A DNA stretch of 64,000 nt. Source: Helicostylum pulchrum. Taxonomy: Eukaryota > Mucoromycota > Mucoromycetes > Mucorales > Mucoraceae. The notes below the pieces were generated by a model, which searched no databases, was not told the origin of the DNA, and saw nothing but the letters and a program-made list of their open reading frames with translations. Within the stretch, counting starts at the first letter, position 1. Each line of letters starts with the position of its first letter. The stretch covers positions 682,001-746,000 of the forward strand of contig JAIXMO010000007.1 of assembly GCA_025677825.1 (NCBI GenBank), read 5' to 3'. Both the position numbers and the translations under genes were made by a program. Positions 1-12,134 of this stretch are shown piece by piece.

Positions 1-2111
1 AGAAAGATACGCACACCAGGTTTTCGCACCAAGTTTTTTTTTATAGCCGCCATTCGCATGCACCTCATTCACGCACTGAAATGGGGGGTTTAAAAACTAA
101 GCACAAATCGAAAAAAACAGAGGTAGAGTTTCCCCACTCAAAAAAAAAAACCCAAAAATATCACGCTATAAATTACCACTGATTGGTTTAGAGTGTCATG
201 GAAAGCCATGATCGCTGTCAGGTGCGAAAGAAAACAGCAGCAGCAGTCTTAGTTGTGCCGTTTTTACAAACACCCTTTTTTTTTCTTTTTTACTAAGAAA
301 AGAAGTTGTTTAGTTGTATTTGGATCGTCAAACAGCTTGAGAAGATAATTAGAGCTTTGAGTGGTACCATTACTATTATAAACGTTTTTGACAACTGCTA
401 AATGGCATGAAAAGTAGAACTAAAGGCTCATAAGAGATTCTAAAGGTAAAAGGATTACAGCTGAGAAAATATTTAGATGATTAAGATCCTGAGAGTATTC
501 TTGGTACGTACACCAGGTTGTTGAGGAGTGTGAAATAGTATAAATACGATAACAGGTGTAGCTGTAACCATAGTCGAATCAGTGGCAAATATATAATCGA
601 AGGATATCATCCTAAATGAGACAGCCACCGTAGCTGAAACGGAATATAACCTACCTAGCGTGAAACACCATACGATCGAGATTGGTAGTAGTAAAACTCA
701 CCTTGGGAAAATTGTGAACCAGAAGAAGAAAAAAAAAACCAGCTTGAAATTGCCGTATTTAAAAACTTTCGAATCCTTAAAACAGTTTATATAACTCACT
801 GTTAATTTTTGTCATTGCCTAATTAGTAAGATGGAGATACTATGGTAGAAAAAAAAAAAGCGAAATACAGCTTGATATTTACCTAACTACCACTGTAGAT
901 TGTGAGTAATTCCTGGAGTATTATTGATCGATTGATAAGTTAAAGACCGGTATTGATATGAGGCTAATAAATCCCAAGTTCCATTCATTTCTGTTAAAAC
1001 TACTGACGTACACCTTAGGATTACTCTTCTGTGTATACAAAAAAAAAACAAAAAAAGAAGTTTAACCAGTAAAATCAATATGAGTGATAGTTAGCAGTGA
1101 TATTCACAACACTAAAAGTAGTTTCTTCTTGAAAGTTTAGTAGTGAGTGGTCAATGGCTTGAAGAAGTAGAACTAAGGATACAATGATAGAAGGACGGCG
1201 GTTAAGAAAGAGTGAATATTACGATGATATAGATCTTTTGGGGATTTCTGGATGTATATCGCATGTTGGCGGATACGAGGTGATAAGTATAACAATTGAC
1301 TACCGCTCCTTTTCATCCTCTAAGGCTTGCAAATACAATAATCAATAGTAAATTACTGTGTTTAGCTCGTGGTCTTTTCAAATAAACAAATTAATTTACC
1401 TTATTATAGATATTTACCTAACCGTATCACAATGCATGAAGTAGCGCCATTATAGGATAGTTTTTGGGAGTAACTCTGAGAGTGTAAGAGAAAGGCCGAT
1501 TTTGATACAAGAGCCATCAGATTATGCTCTATCTCCAAAGCAGTAATATAATTTAGTCCTCCCCTTTGAGTTGCAGTAATACGATGTGCTACTGTTTTAT
1601 CTTATAAATAATTATAGAAGCCCTAAAATAATAAAAACAAGTCCTTTCACCCCCTTAAGTTTTATTTTACGAAAATCTATTTTGATAAGCCAAGTGGGTT
1701 TATTATAGTCAAGAATAAGTTATAGCATAAGGTTTTATAGAATCAAAAGGTAAATCAGATCCCGATACAACAAAGGATTTTTTCTTTCTCGTTTTTTTTT
1801 TCACGAATGAAAACGAAAAAGGGTGGAAAAGAAAAGGGAAACAAAAGGGGAGGGGGTGAGCATACAAGGACAGAGGCCTCCACGTTGGCTATGCTTGGGA
1901 AACGGTCTCTTCTAAAGAGAACGGCTAACAACTGTCCAATTTTACTTGGTAGAGTTTTATAAATATATTTTTTTTTAAATAATTAAATAAGTTCCTTTAT
2001 CTCATTTAATAAATACTCTCTTTTGGGAGCTTTAAGCGTGATCCTTGGGTATTACATTTGTGTGTGTATAAATGTGTATATATAATGGTACAGTAATAAT
2101 TTTTTATATAC
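1..2111. other. Intergenic, no gene recognised
   Basis: About 2.1 kb with many stops in all frames and poly-A/poly-T runs. The only open frame of note (minus, 887-1078) has low-complexity composition and I do not support it. No tRNA-like B box with a matching A box was seen. The right end leads into the NIPA relic. Confidence 0.5.
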
Positions 2112-2566
2112 AGTGCTATATTTGCATCTATATTCTTAAAGGAAAAGTTAGGCTCAATTGGTAAAATTGGTTGCTTATTATCAGTCATAGGTGCATTTAT
2201 AGTTGTTTTACATGCTCCAGAGGATAAAGACGTATAATGTTATCTTACATCGATATATAGAGTAAATCCAATTTATTTTGTTTGCTTTACAACAGTTAGC
2301 ATTGTAGCATCAGCCATTTTACTTCATGGTTTCAACACGGATAATCCAACTAACGTAGCCTCATTAATATATGGATTTGTTATTATTTTACTGGCGTTTA
2401 TTTATTGGATTCAATTGCTAGAAGTATACCACATCAGAGTATACCTTCTGAAGACGAAGAATAAACATTATTAGAGCAACGAGAAGTAGGTTCTTCTTAC
2501 AGCTTGTCAGGTCTAAACCACGAATCTGATGAAGATATTGAATTGATATCGAGACCGAGAGGTTGA
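2112..2566 (+). pseudogene. NIPA-type magnesium transporter relic
   Basis: Three blocks of a NIPA (DUF803) transporter remain. The first, from about 2112, reads SAIFASIFLKEKLGSIGKIG and runs on to the family motif VVLHAPEDKDV, then hits a TAA at about 2235. The second, from about 2260, reads NPIYFVCFTT and continues to GFNTDNPTNVASLIYGF, typical of the last helices of the family. The third, an acidic C-terminal tail ending ELISRPRG before TGA at 2564-2566, is in a shifted frame and interrupted by a stop. Roughly 90 residues normally found between the HAPED motif and the last helices are missing, and no N-terminal half is visible upstream. The damage (stop, frameshift, internal deletion, lost 5' part) makes this a pseudogene. 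Family assignment is from remembered motifs. Confidence 0.75.
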
Positions 2567-2649
2567 TAGAGTTTAATTAAAAAAAGAAAAGCTTGTCTGC
2601 ACTTCCTGTCCCCCCATTCATGTATTTCAACAGTCACAGAACGAAATAA

Positions 2650-2682
2650 AAAAGCGCGCCCTTTCTATTTTTTAACGCGACG
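2650..2682 (+). promoter_or_regulatory. MCB/SCB-like G1/S element before MRC1
   Basis: The 35-65 bp before the MRC1 start codon carry GCGCGCCC (from about 2654) and ACGCGACGAAAA (from about 2675), CG-rich islands in otherwise AT-rich DNA. They resemble the fungal MBF/SBF sites ACGCGT and CNCGAAA that time S-phase genes. Neither is an exact consensus, so this is a candidate only. Confidence 0.35.
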
Positions 2683-2715
2683 AAAAATCCTTTTTGCAAA
2701 AGTCAAACTTTAATA

Positions 2716-5553
2716 ATGGACATATTTGACAATTCGCAACCACTTCGAGACCTTGACCCACTTGAAAAGATCTCAAGTGATCTAGAGCAATCAGATTCCG
2801 AAGATGAACTTGGACTTAGCTCTTTAGCTGATTATGATACCTATGCCAACATGAATATCTCTGAGAATTTAAAGAATATGTTACGTATGGATTCATATGA
2901 TGCTGGTGCAGCACAAGACGATACAGAATCAGATAACGATTCTATTTACAAGGCACCTAATGTGAATATTGAGGAAATCAATAGTACTTTAGCAAGCAAA
3001 AATAAATTTACCAACTTTCCCTTGATGCCGAGTGAAGAAAATAAACCTAAAAAGAAACTCGCAAAACCCCGAGAGAAAAAGAAGAAGAGAGATAAAGGAA
3101 AAGCAATAAATATTTTAGAACACGCAAGACAACAAAAAGCTAAAAATTTAAACAATGTATTAAATAAATTTGCTGAGGAAGATTCAGACGATGAAGAAGA
3201 AAAAGAAAGGCCAATACATAAAAAAAAGGGAAGAAAGACACGAAAGCAAAAAGATGATGAAATCAGAGTAGATGAAAACGGTGAACGTCTGATTCGAACT
3301 ACTGAATTTTTAGATTCTGATACAGATGATGATAACCGCGTACTTAGTAAAAAGGAAGAATTAGAAATGTATCGTAATACAGAAAGTGCAAGAAGAGCTG
3401 CTCAAGCTAAATTGACACCTGCATATAACTTGAAATCATTTGAAGATTTTGTAAAGAGAAGAAATGAACGAGATACAACGCCACCTAGTCAATTGGAAGT
3501 TTCTTCTAGGGAAAAGCAATCACAACCTACTCAGGTACCATTAGATGATTACAGTGACGATGACGATTTAGTTATCATGAACGATCCCAGTAAATTATTA
3601 TCTCCTGATAGACCTATTCACCTTTTATCTCCTGCTAGACAATCCACTATTGCATACCGTAATCATAATAAATCTTTATTAAGTCGTATCACAAATGAAG
3701 GTTATATGTATCGTATGAAAATGGAAGAGGCTGCTAAATCTCGTGGTCAATTCACCTCTGCTACTGAAAGAGCTAAGAAATTATTGGAAAAGGAAAAGAA
3801 CGCCTTACTCATTGATGCTCAAATTAAAATGCATTTCGATAAAAAGAAGAATAATAACCTTGATGATGAAGATGACGAAGAAGATCAAGACTACAAAGAA
3901 GACGACGATGAAGAAGTAGAAGAAGATTATTTAAATCAATTATCTGGTCAGGATGAAGACGACGAAGTTGACTCTAAAGCTTTAAATAAGAGAAAGATAA
4001 ATGACGAGGACGAAGATAGCGAAGAAAATTCTGATATGGGTGTCATGGCAATGAAACGATGGAAGAATAAAAAAATTAGAAAATCCATCTTTGATGATAG
4101 TGATGATGAAGAGGATGAACATGCTGTTTCGAAAAAGAAATCTGCTCCTGTTCCTGTACATTCGATATCCAATTTCTTTAAAGCCAAGGAAACAAAGGTG
4201 GACGAAGACCCTGTTGAGGACAAACCACTTGCTAGACTTAAACGACGTGTAATTCAACCAGATACAGAAATTGAGGAAGAAGAAGAAGATGGTGATGATG
4301 CGATGGATATAGATGAACCAGTAACTATACATAAAACATATACGCCTAAATCTATGTCTGGTCCTAAAGAAAAGAATGAATATTTTGAAGAGGAAGCTGA
4401 GGAAGAAGAAGATGAATACTATGGTGCTGGTGGTGAAGATTTAGATAACGGTGAAAATTTGGATGAGTTTGAAGAGGATGATCTATTAGTACACGATAAT
4501 AACGAACATATTGACGAAGCTACCTTAAGAGATGCATTCAAGTAAACACTTTTCTCTCATATTATTATTATTTCTACTTATTTTTTTTTCTATAATTTAG
4601 TAAACAAGATGCTGAAAGTGATCACAACATGATCCAAAGGTTGTTGAAGGATGTAACAGGTGGTGGTTTACGTAAACAAAAGGCAGCTGCTGAAGCAGGT
4701 CTCATGTTGGACGATATTGATCTTTACGATGAAGAGGATAATGATCTTATTGCTGTTCGTAGAGCTGCAGAGGCTAGAAGACGCAAGTTGTTAAGAAAGA
4801 AGGGTGGTGATCTATTAGAAAACCTGAGTAATTTTTTTTTTTTGTATGCGTAATATATATGTATATCTAACAACTTTTTAGTGAGTGATCCTAAAACTTC
4901 AGCATTCGCTAAAGCAGCTCAGGCTATTCCAGGAGAGGAAGTGACAGTATTTTTAAGTGATAGTGAAGCGGAAGATGAGGAACCAGAAAATACCGAAGTC
5001 ATTAATACCAAATTAGTTATTCAAGAAGAGGATGACGAAGAGGAAGAGGAAGATGAAGATAAAGATTTGATGGATATTTATTCAGAAGAAGAAGATTTAG
5101 TCGTGGTAAAAAAATTTACTAGCCAAAAAAAAAAAAGAAGCCGGAGTCTAACTATTATATTTACAAATATAGGATGAATTTAATCCCATGGCATCACCAT
5201 TAAGAGTGGGTCTTTCAAATACAGTAATCACTAGTGCAGATGATGACAATGAAGACTTCAAAATAGAAACAATGCAAACGTCATTTTCACCTCTTAATAA
5301 CCGTAGAACAAAGACCATGTTTAGTTCACCAGTCAATATGAATAGGTTTAAGCGACTTATTTCAGAAACCAATGGTCATTTATCAGACTCACCTCGTGTT
5401 GGATTTGGTATGGCTACACCAAAATCAACCAAGGATGAAAAGAAGGATGCGACTATGAGTACTATTGGCGGTTTCCTCAAGTCTGACAATAAATCTAAAA
5501 AGTCTAAATTAAGTGCATTAACCAAAAAGCAAGATGCGTTTAAATATATTTAA
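2716..5553 (+). CDS. mrc1: MRC1/claspin-like replication checkpoint mediator
   Basis: Exons 2716-4541, 4601-4827, 4882-5105 and 5173-5553 join to 885 residues. The protein is very acidic and lysine-rich, with long Asp/Glu runs, as in Mrc1/claspin. The diagnostic MRC1 domain lies at about residues 600-750: a LRDAF motif at the end of exon 1, continued by QDAESDHNMIQRLLKDVTGG and a GLRKQKAAAEAGL stretch, then ARRRKLLRKKGGD. A short motif DLLENLMSDPK is rebuilt across intron 2. Mrc1 travels with the replisome (with Tof1-Csm3) and passes the stalled-fork signal from Mec1/Rad3 to Rad53/Cds1. The gene is tail to tail with the RasGEF gene, 39 bp between stop codons. I infer S-phase regulation from CG-rich motifs upstream. 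The start is the first ATG of the frame. Confidence 0.9.
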
Positions 5554-5592
5554 AGAAAATTATTTATTACAATAAAATATATGTATATATTT

Positions 5593-8500
5593 TTAGTCTT
5601 CAATTTGACAACTTGTTTTATATATGGTATCAGAATCTAAAGAAGTCACTTGAAGACAAGTAGGGTATAATAAGGTATCATTCGACGGTTCAAAAGAATA
5701 CCTTTTAGCTAGATTTTGAAACACCAGTACACGTTTAATTACTGTAGCTGTAATACGATGCTTTCTAAAATGAACCAACGGTTGAGACAATACTTGATCT
5801 ACTGCGTTTCGATACCTTGTGTTACTATTTGAAGATGGTAAAAAAGAAGGAAGTTCAGCATTGAATACCAGATCCGATAGATAAATACCCAAAAAGGGTA
5901 TACAGCCACCAAATGGTAACTTGATAGTAACAGACGACTTGCTCTGTTTCTTTTTATTGCTTTGTGGAATTTGAACTTGAATTTCAGTAGGTGATTCACC
6001 ATACTCTTCGGCTACTTGAGTCATACAATCTCTAATGTTTTTCCAGTTCTTTGTTGGAGAAGTAAAAGTAGACAAATCTTGCAAAGTTTTAAATTCTTTC
6101 TTTCTTACTAATGACCACGTTCTTTCTAATCGAGAGACAGAAGAAGACTGTAAGCCCAACAATATTTGAATTAATGTAGTAAAATTACAATACATTTTAC
6201 ACTTCTACAAGTATATATATATATGTGTATATATTAGTATTATAATTATTATTATTTGTAATGTAATGCTTACTTTGGCCAAACGAATAAACTTTTCAAT
6301 TAGTCTAGCACGATCTTCCAAATTCTTTGTTTTTACGATTTCACTTGATACCCACTGACATACAGCATTAAATCGATTGATAGCTCTTTCAATACCTCTT
6401 TCAGAAGCGTCATTGTTCCTTTGTTCTTGTTGTTTTAATCTCTTTTGTCTGGAATACATACCCTGCTGACCAATTGATAAATGACCTACATCGCCTTCCA
6501 GGGTCTTGGCGTCAGGTTGATATAAAGGAGATGAAGTAGACATTTTGGTCCATTTACAATCGACCAGTTCTTCCCAATTGATATCAAGTAATATAGACTT
6601 TTCGATTAAACAAAATTGTTGAGCCATTAAAGAAGTAGAATACTGTAATACAATTGATTTGTTATCATGTGGTTTGATAAAAGAGGGTAATGGAGGAATA
6701 TGATGATGTTTATGATCTATATCAATTTCCACTATTCTAGACCTTGGTGTATGACTTGCAGTCTAAAAAAAAAAGTTACAAATTGTTAGAAAATATTAAA
6801 ATATGTATTCTATACAAGTATGTTACCTCGCTTAAATTTGAACCACCATGTCTTGATTCCGGTAAAGACTGCTTACCATTGATAGATAATCTCCAAGCTT
6901 CCGAATCATCATTTTTTACATGACCTTTTGGTTTTGATTTGACGTAGGAAACAATAGAAGAAGTTGAAGAAGACATAGTAGGATTAACCAATAAAGGCAA
7001 TGGTTTATGTTTAGGATCATATAATATTTTACTTGTACGAGATTCTTTCAAATTGATTTTTGTCAAGTAATCACCTGCAGGTGTAACTATTTCAGAATCA
7101 GTTACCGAAGGATATGCCATTGAATTAAAAGAGGTAGAACCAATTAAATTATTATTAGGGTTTGTATCGAAATAATTGGTGTGTGCAGCATGATAATAAA
7201 TATCGGGTGTATTGGGATCTGAGGGAATAGCTAACTGCGCACTATAAAATGATTTGGAACGCGTATCTTGACTTATACTTTGATCAAGAATGGTTTTAGT
7301 TACTGCAGTTGGGTCTGAAGTATAGTTCGATAAAAAGAATTCAGCTCTACTTCTTTCGTCTTCTTCTTCTTGTTGCTGGCGAAGTTGTTCCAGTTTTTTT
7401 GATAATTCGTCACTTTTTATTTGATTTGTATTATTAGTAAAACTTTGATCCGTTCCTTCAAAACCAGATAAATCATCATCGTCTTCTTCTTCTTCTTCGT
7501 CTTCTTGTTGTCGTTCATTATCAGAAGTACCAGGAGAGATGGCACTTTCTAGTGAATTATCAGATATATTACGGACTTGATAATCAGCATTATTTAATTT
7601 CGACCACTCTGAAGCAGCATCTTGTGATTTATGAACAATAGGAGCCGAAGAGACAGAAGAAGGTCGTTTTCTAGAAGGATAATTACCAATGACAACGACA
7701 GGAGCGGCACTTGTATTTTTTATGGCAGTATTACTACTATGCCGAGCATCAACATGAATACCATCGACAATATTAAAGGTTTTTTGTTTAATTGTACTTT
7801 GAGATAATTTATCTTTTACCATCGCGACTACTTTTTCTTGTTCTAAAGTTAGTGGAGGAGGGCCAATGACTTGTACTTTGGTAGTAGAAGAAGAAGAAGC
7901 ATAATAAATCTTTTTTAATCTTCGAACAACACGTTTTAACCCCTTGATAATACGTTGATCTCTCGGTGATTGTTTGATAAGTGGATGGAATGGCATAGCA
8001 TTTAAAAAACTGGTTAATTCAATACGTAATTCGCGACTTGGTATAAAATCATGTAAAAAATAATTTAATAACCAGTGTCTCATGACAACAAATGTTCTAT
8101 TTATTGATATTAGTAAATTACTAACCTATTTTTGAAAAGTAGTTACCTTATTCTAACGATACATCTTTCTTCATGATTATTTTCAATACTCCATCTAAAT
8201 CTTGTAATTAAGAATTTACATAGTTGTAAAGGTGTCATAAAAACTCTGAATATTAAAAAGAAGTCTGTCATAAAAGTATAATCTAAACAACGTATATAAA
8301 TTAGTCTTGTTTAAAAAAAAAATAGTGGTGGTGGTGTACCTAGTGATATAGTTAGTTTTTCCACTAGTTTTTCAATCGTAGCAGCCTCAATAACACGAGT
8401 TTCTCCAATAGTATTATTACTGTTATTATTATTATTAGCGGTAGTAGTAGTAGTAGTAGTAGAAGTGATATTTAAAGTTGATTTTTTCCTTAAACTATCA

Positions 8501-9069
8501 GGCAAAAATTGTTGTGCAGACCATCTGGATTTTTTCTTTTTTAAGTCATCTTGTTCATGCGTATTATTAGGAGCAGTAGGTGGTATTGTAGTATTATGAT
8601 GTATGCCCCATAAGATTAAGTTTGAATTTTCATCTGATTTTATAAGATCAAATAAAGTAAGAGGATAATCCGATAAATCTGCAGGTGGTAAAATAGAGAA
8701 TTGTGTATTGTTGTTTTCGGGAGAAGTGGTATGATTGACTTGAGACCATATATCACCAAATTCACTTACAACAGGTATAATCGGCAACACTTTATTATTG
8801 TGACTATTGGTAGAATTATGTTGTACATGACGACTGTTGGTACTACGTTTACTTGTACTTCTTTGTACTGGCTTAAAACCAGTCGTTTCTTCTTGTTCTT
8901 CTTCCGAGTTCCAAAAGATTTTTGACTCAGTGTATTCTTTCACTCCAAATACTGTAGCCAAAGCAGCTCGCTCCATTCCTCCATTGGTGTCGTTACGAAA
9001 CTCGATGGGTATTATCGAGTTGTTTCTTTTCCTAGTGCTTATTGTTGTATTCATAGTGGAAGTAGACAT
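5593..9069 (-). CDS. Ras guanine nucleotide exchange factor (RasGEF_N + CDC25 domain)
   Basis: Five exons on the minus strand: 9069-8340, 8282-8147, 8096-6827, 6762-6274 and 6204-5593, giving 1078 residues. A low-complexity N-terminus leads to a RasGEF_N (REM) domain at about residues 225-340, recognisable by AATIEKLVEKLT, then FRVFMTPLQLCKFL rebuilt across intron 1, and MRHWLLNYF. A long disordered Ser/Glu/Asn linker (about 340-720) follows. The catalytic CDC25-type domain starts near residue 745 (SLMAQQFCLIEKSIL, then NWEELVDCKW) and continues through FTTLIQILLGLQSSSVSRL and PFLGIYLSDLVF. It should load GTP on a Ras or Ras-like GTPase; the specific partner cannot be told from sequence. A Ras gene with an unusual exon structure lies at 52 kb. 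An in-frame TTG upstream is not needed; ATG at 9069 is taken as the start. Confidence 0.9.
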
Positions 9070-9227
9070 GGTTAAAATTGTACGCAAGAAAAGAAAAAAG
9101 GAAAAGAAAAGAAAAGAGGAAAAGAAAAAAAAAGGCTGAAAATATTTATGCGGTTTAAGGGGGTTATTGTTTATTCAATCTTGTTTTTTTTCTTCAATCA
9201 CGTGGATCATTTGACAACAAATACAAT

Positions 9228-10641
9228 TTAATACCTCCAGTTGTTTGCCAACTTTGATAATAAATTTGAGAAGGATGGCCATTTATCAACGGTATTTGAT
9301 AAATCCATAGTTTCAGGATCAACTGAGTGAACCTAAAAAATATATATAATATGTAAATTAATACAAGTCTATTTTTAATAAATAAATAAACTTACAACAA
9401 GTTCAGTTCTACTGGCTTTTTTATCTTGTTGGTCAATTCGATTTACAGTAACAAGATTTTTATCAACAAGATATAACTTCTTATTTACAAAAGTAACATC
9501 AGAAAGTATCATCTTGTTATTATCAATTAAATGACTTCTAGGTGCGCTCAATTCACTATAACTAAAAGGCAAAAGTTGTCAGTAGTCTGATAAGTGTAAA
9601 TTATGATTACATACCCAGTTAATATACACTGTTCAGTTAACTCTTGATGATTCAAATAATCTTGATATTGGTTTGCTAATAAGCGAATATCAATATTTCT
9701 ATGCACAATAATAAAATTAGTATGTAATCAAGTTTAATTATAGTATTATTATTTTTTACCCGTGCATTCCCAAAATATCAATAATAGATTGTTTCTTAAC
9801 ACCAGCAATATGTTTTAATACCATTTCACCATCTTCATTTATATCGAATTCTACATTAAGCTTCTTTAATCCAATGTCTTTATCGGCTGCGTTTTTGGAT
9901 AAACTGTCTTGGTTGATATAACTTAATTGTACAGATCTTTGAAGAGCTCCATTAACAAGTGTTAAAGGTATGAATGGTAACGTCAATTGGCGAGGAGGCA
10001 TACTATTGTAATTATTATGTTTAGTCGTGTAAATATAGGTATGTGTTTAACTACTACTAACACTACTACTTACGTATTAAAGAATAATGTTCTATTTTTA
10101 TAAAGATCCAAGATTTGTGTTGTACTACCGTTATTGACATTTTGAAATAAAAGGTGACCGAATCTGGCTTCCATTGATATATTATCTAATTCTTGTTCAA
10201 ATGGTTCTAATAATAAATCCTTTACATCTTGTAAAGTTTCAATCCTATCACTTGATTTTTTAGTGTAAATTACTAACATGACCAAAGTTTATACTTACTC
10301 TTGTTCACTATCAGCCAACTTGAACTTGCTATCATATTTATTGGTCTCTAATCTATTCCAATTTAATTTTCTGTCGTAAAAGGACATTGAAGATGGATCG
10401 TGAAATGGTAATACTGTATATTCTACATTTGTATGTGTAATCGTATGATTGGTTTCACTCTTTCTAGTCAGCTACACTCATATGTAACAAAACGGGTTAA
10501 TAGCTAGTACAAAAAACAAAAAACAAAAACTTGATTTCATTACCTCTTTCAACGTCAACTTTAATAATCGTTTAGCATTTTCCATTGAATCATCTGATAT
10601 ACTAGCAAAGCAAAACTATATATAACGTTTAGTTTTTTAGA

Positions 10642-10688
<47 letters not shown>

Positions 10689-11481
10689 TTACCTTGTCAT
10701 TTTCTAATGTAATAAATGAACCGGCAACTTTCGAAATATCAACTAAAGTGTTTGCAATTTCAGTCTTTAATTCTTGATTTTCTGCAATATCTGCAGGAAC
10801 ATCCATAGTGTCTTCTTTAATATTTAAATGTGTCAAAATCTCACTCTTTGCTTTGGCAACTGAAGCAGAGGATCCTTCAACAATATACTCATTTGAATTA
10901 ACATCGATAGTTACTTTAACTTGATTCTCTTGTTCAATCTCTCTAATGGTACTTCCATTATCTCCAATAATAAAAAACAACTGCTGGCGAGAAGCTGGGA
11001 AATTTTGCTTTACTACATCCAACTGTCTTTCTCTTTCCTCTTGTTTTATTTGTTCTACTGTCTTGATACCCCAATGCTTTTCAATAATACTATTTACTAA
11101 CTGAGCCTTCTTTAAACCCCTTTTCACCAACTTGTGTGCAACGACAATGGTACGCAACTGATCAACCGTATATGCGTTACTTAATTGTGTATGTAACCTT
11201 TCCATATTCTTTACAGAGATAACTTCTCGTCTAGGTTTAAACTTTTCGACTGAATCTAATAAAACCGTACGAGGATCTAATTGATCAGGTTCGGAATCCA
11301 CTAACGGCTTTTCGAATTCGGCAAGAATATCTTCAACTCGTTGTTTCGAGAACTGTGGTTTTTCTTCTTCTTCTTTTTCATTTAAGTACCGTTGTGAAAC
11401 TGAAAAACAACGTTTGGAGCTGATAGAGACGGTAGGTCTCGTACAGATCCTGAGCAGATTTCTTTTTAATATATTTGACAT
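9228..11481 (-). CDS. SLS1-like mitochondrial inner-membrane regulator
   Basis: Eight minus-strand exons: 11481-10693, 10615-10544, 10471-10299, 10244-10074, 10002-9760, 9698-9615, 9561-9396 and 9332-9228; 600 residues. The N-terminus (MSNILKRNLLRICTRP, then SSKRCFSVSQRYL) is Arg/Ser-rich with no acidic residue, as in a mitochondrial presequence. A segment LSNAYTVDQLRTIVVAHKLV followed by KKAQLVNSIIEKHWGI fits the SLS1 N-terminal region, and FFIIGDNGSTIREIEQEN looks like a KH-type RNA-binding fold. In yeast Sls1 couples mitochondrial transcription to translation at the inner membrane. The assignment rests on remembered family features and is the least certain of the conserved genes. Intron 1 contains a long (CA)n repeat. 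Intron 3 uses the AG at 10245; a nearer AG would leave an implausible ~27-nt intron. Confidence 0.6.
10643..10686. repeat. (CA)n microsatellite in SLS1-like intron 1
   Basis: An uninterrupted run of about 21 CA units on the plus strand lies inside the 76-nt first intron of the SLS1-like gene, so the intron is read as (TG)n in the transcript. Confidence 0.95.
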
Positions 11482-12134
11482 GTTAGACAAAGAAAGAAAT
11501 AATAAAAAAAAAAACTGTGCTTGAAAACCAGGGTACGTGTGGTGTATGTAGCGATGTTTTGTCCGCGATTCATGGTTCGTGCCTCCTTGATTCTTTTCTC
11601 CAACTGGGTAACCAAGATTCATACTTATCTTCAAATACGTAACTTTGAATAAAGACTTTGGACCATCTGAAAAATTTTCAGAAAGAGAAGTTAATGTGGC
11701 TCTTATAACATTTAAGTGTTATTTAATTGATCGGGTATAATGTCATATTTGACTTAATTATTAACAAGAATCACTTCTTCGAATCTCAGTTAAAAAAAAA
11801 CCACACTGTAAAAAATTGTGACCTTCCTTATAGACATATTCTTCTTTCGACACTGGACAGGCTACAAAAGCAGGAGCAATGAAAAATGCCAAGCTAGGAT
11901 GATGCTCTACCTTCCTCGACATATACAAGTAACTTGCGGTATATAAGCAAGGTCTTGTTAATTAAACCTTGCATAACAAGAAGAGACGACTAAAGGTATT
12001 TTTTTTTAGATCCGTGAATAGGATAGCTATCAAGAAATGATATGTGCCTCCATATTTCTTCTCTTTTCTCCCGTATTCAGAAATGATACCCATTGTGGAA
12101 CAGATAATGGTTCAATTAGCTTTTTATCCTGAAA
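11482..12134. other. Intergenic, upstream of SLS1-like gene
   Basis: No supported gene. Holds the 5' region of the minus-strand SLS1-like gene and short AT-rich stretches. A plus-strand frame beginning at about 12083 overlaps the antisense relic described next and is not preferred. Confidence 0.5.

Noticed and set aside
769..780. TTCGAATCC resembling a tRNA B box
   Set aside because: No A box or acceptor stem could be folded around it.
3948..4332. Two minus-strand ORFs of 91 and 116 codons
   Set aside because: Antisense to the acidic GAA/GAT-rich MRC1 exon; they are Ser/Phe-rich shadows.
8701..9139. Plus-strand ORFs opposite the RasGEF first exon
   Set aside because: Shadows of the minus-strand exon, with no splice or start support.
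10070..10285. 27-nt intron in the SLS1-like gene (GTAAGT to the first TAG)
   Set aside because: Far shorter than all others here; the next acceptor gives a 54-nt intron and keeps the frame.
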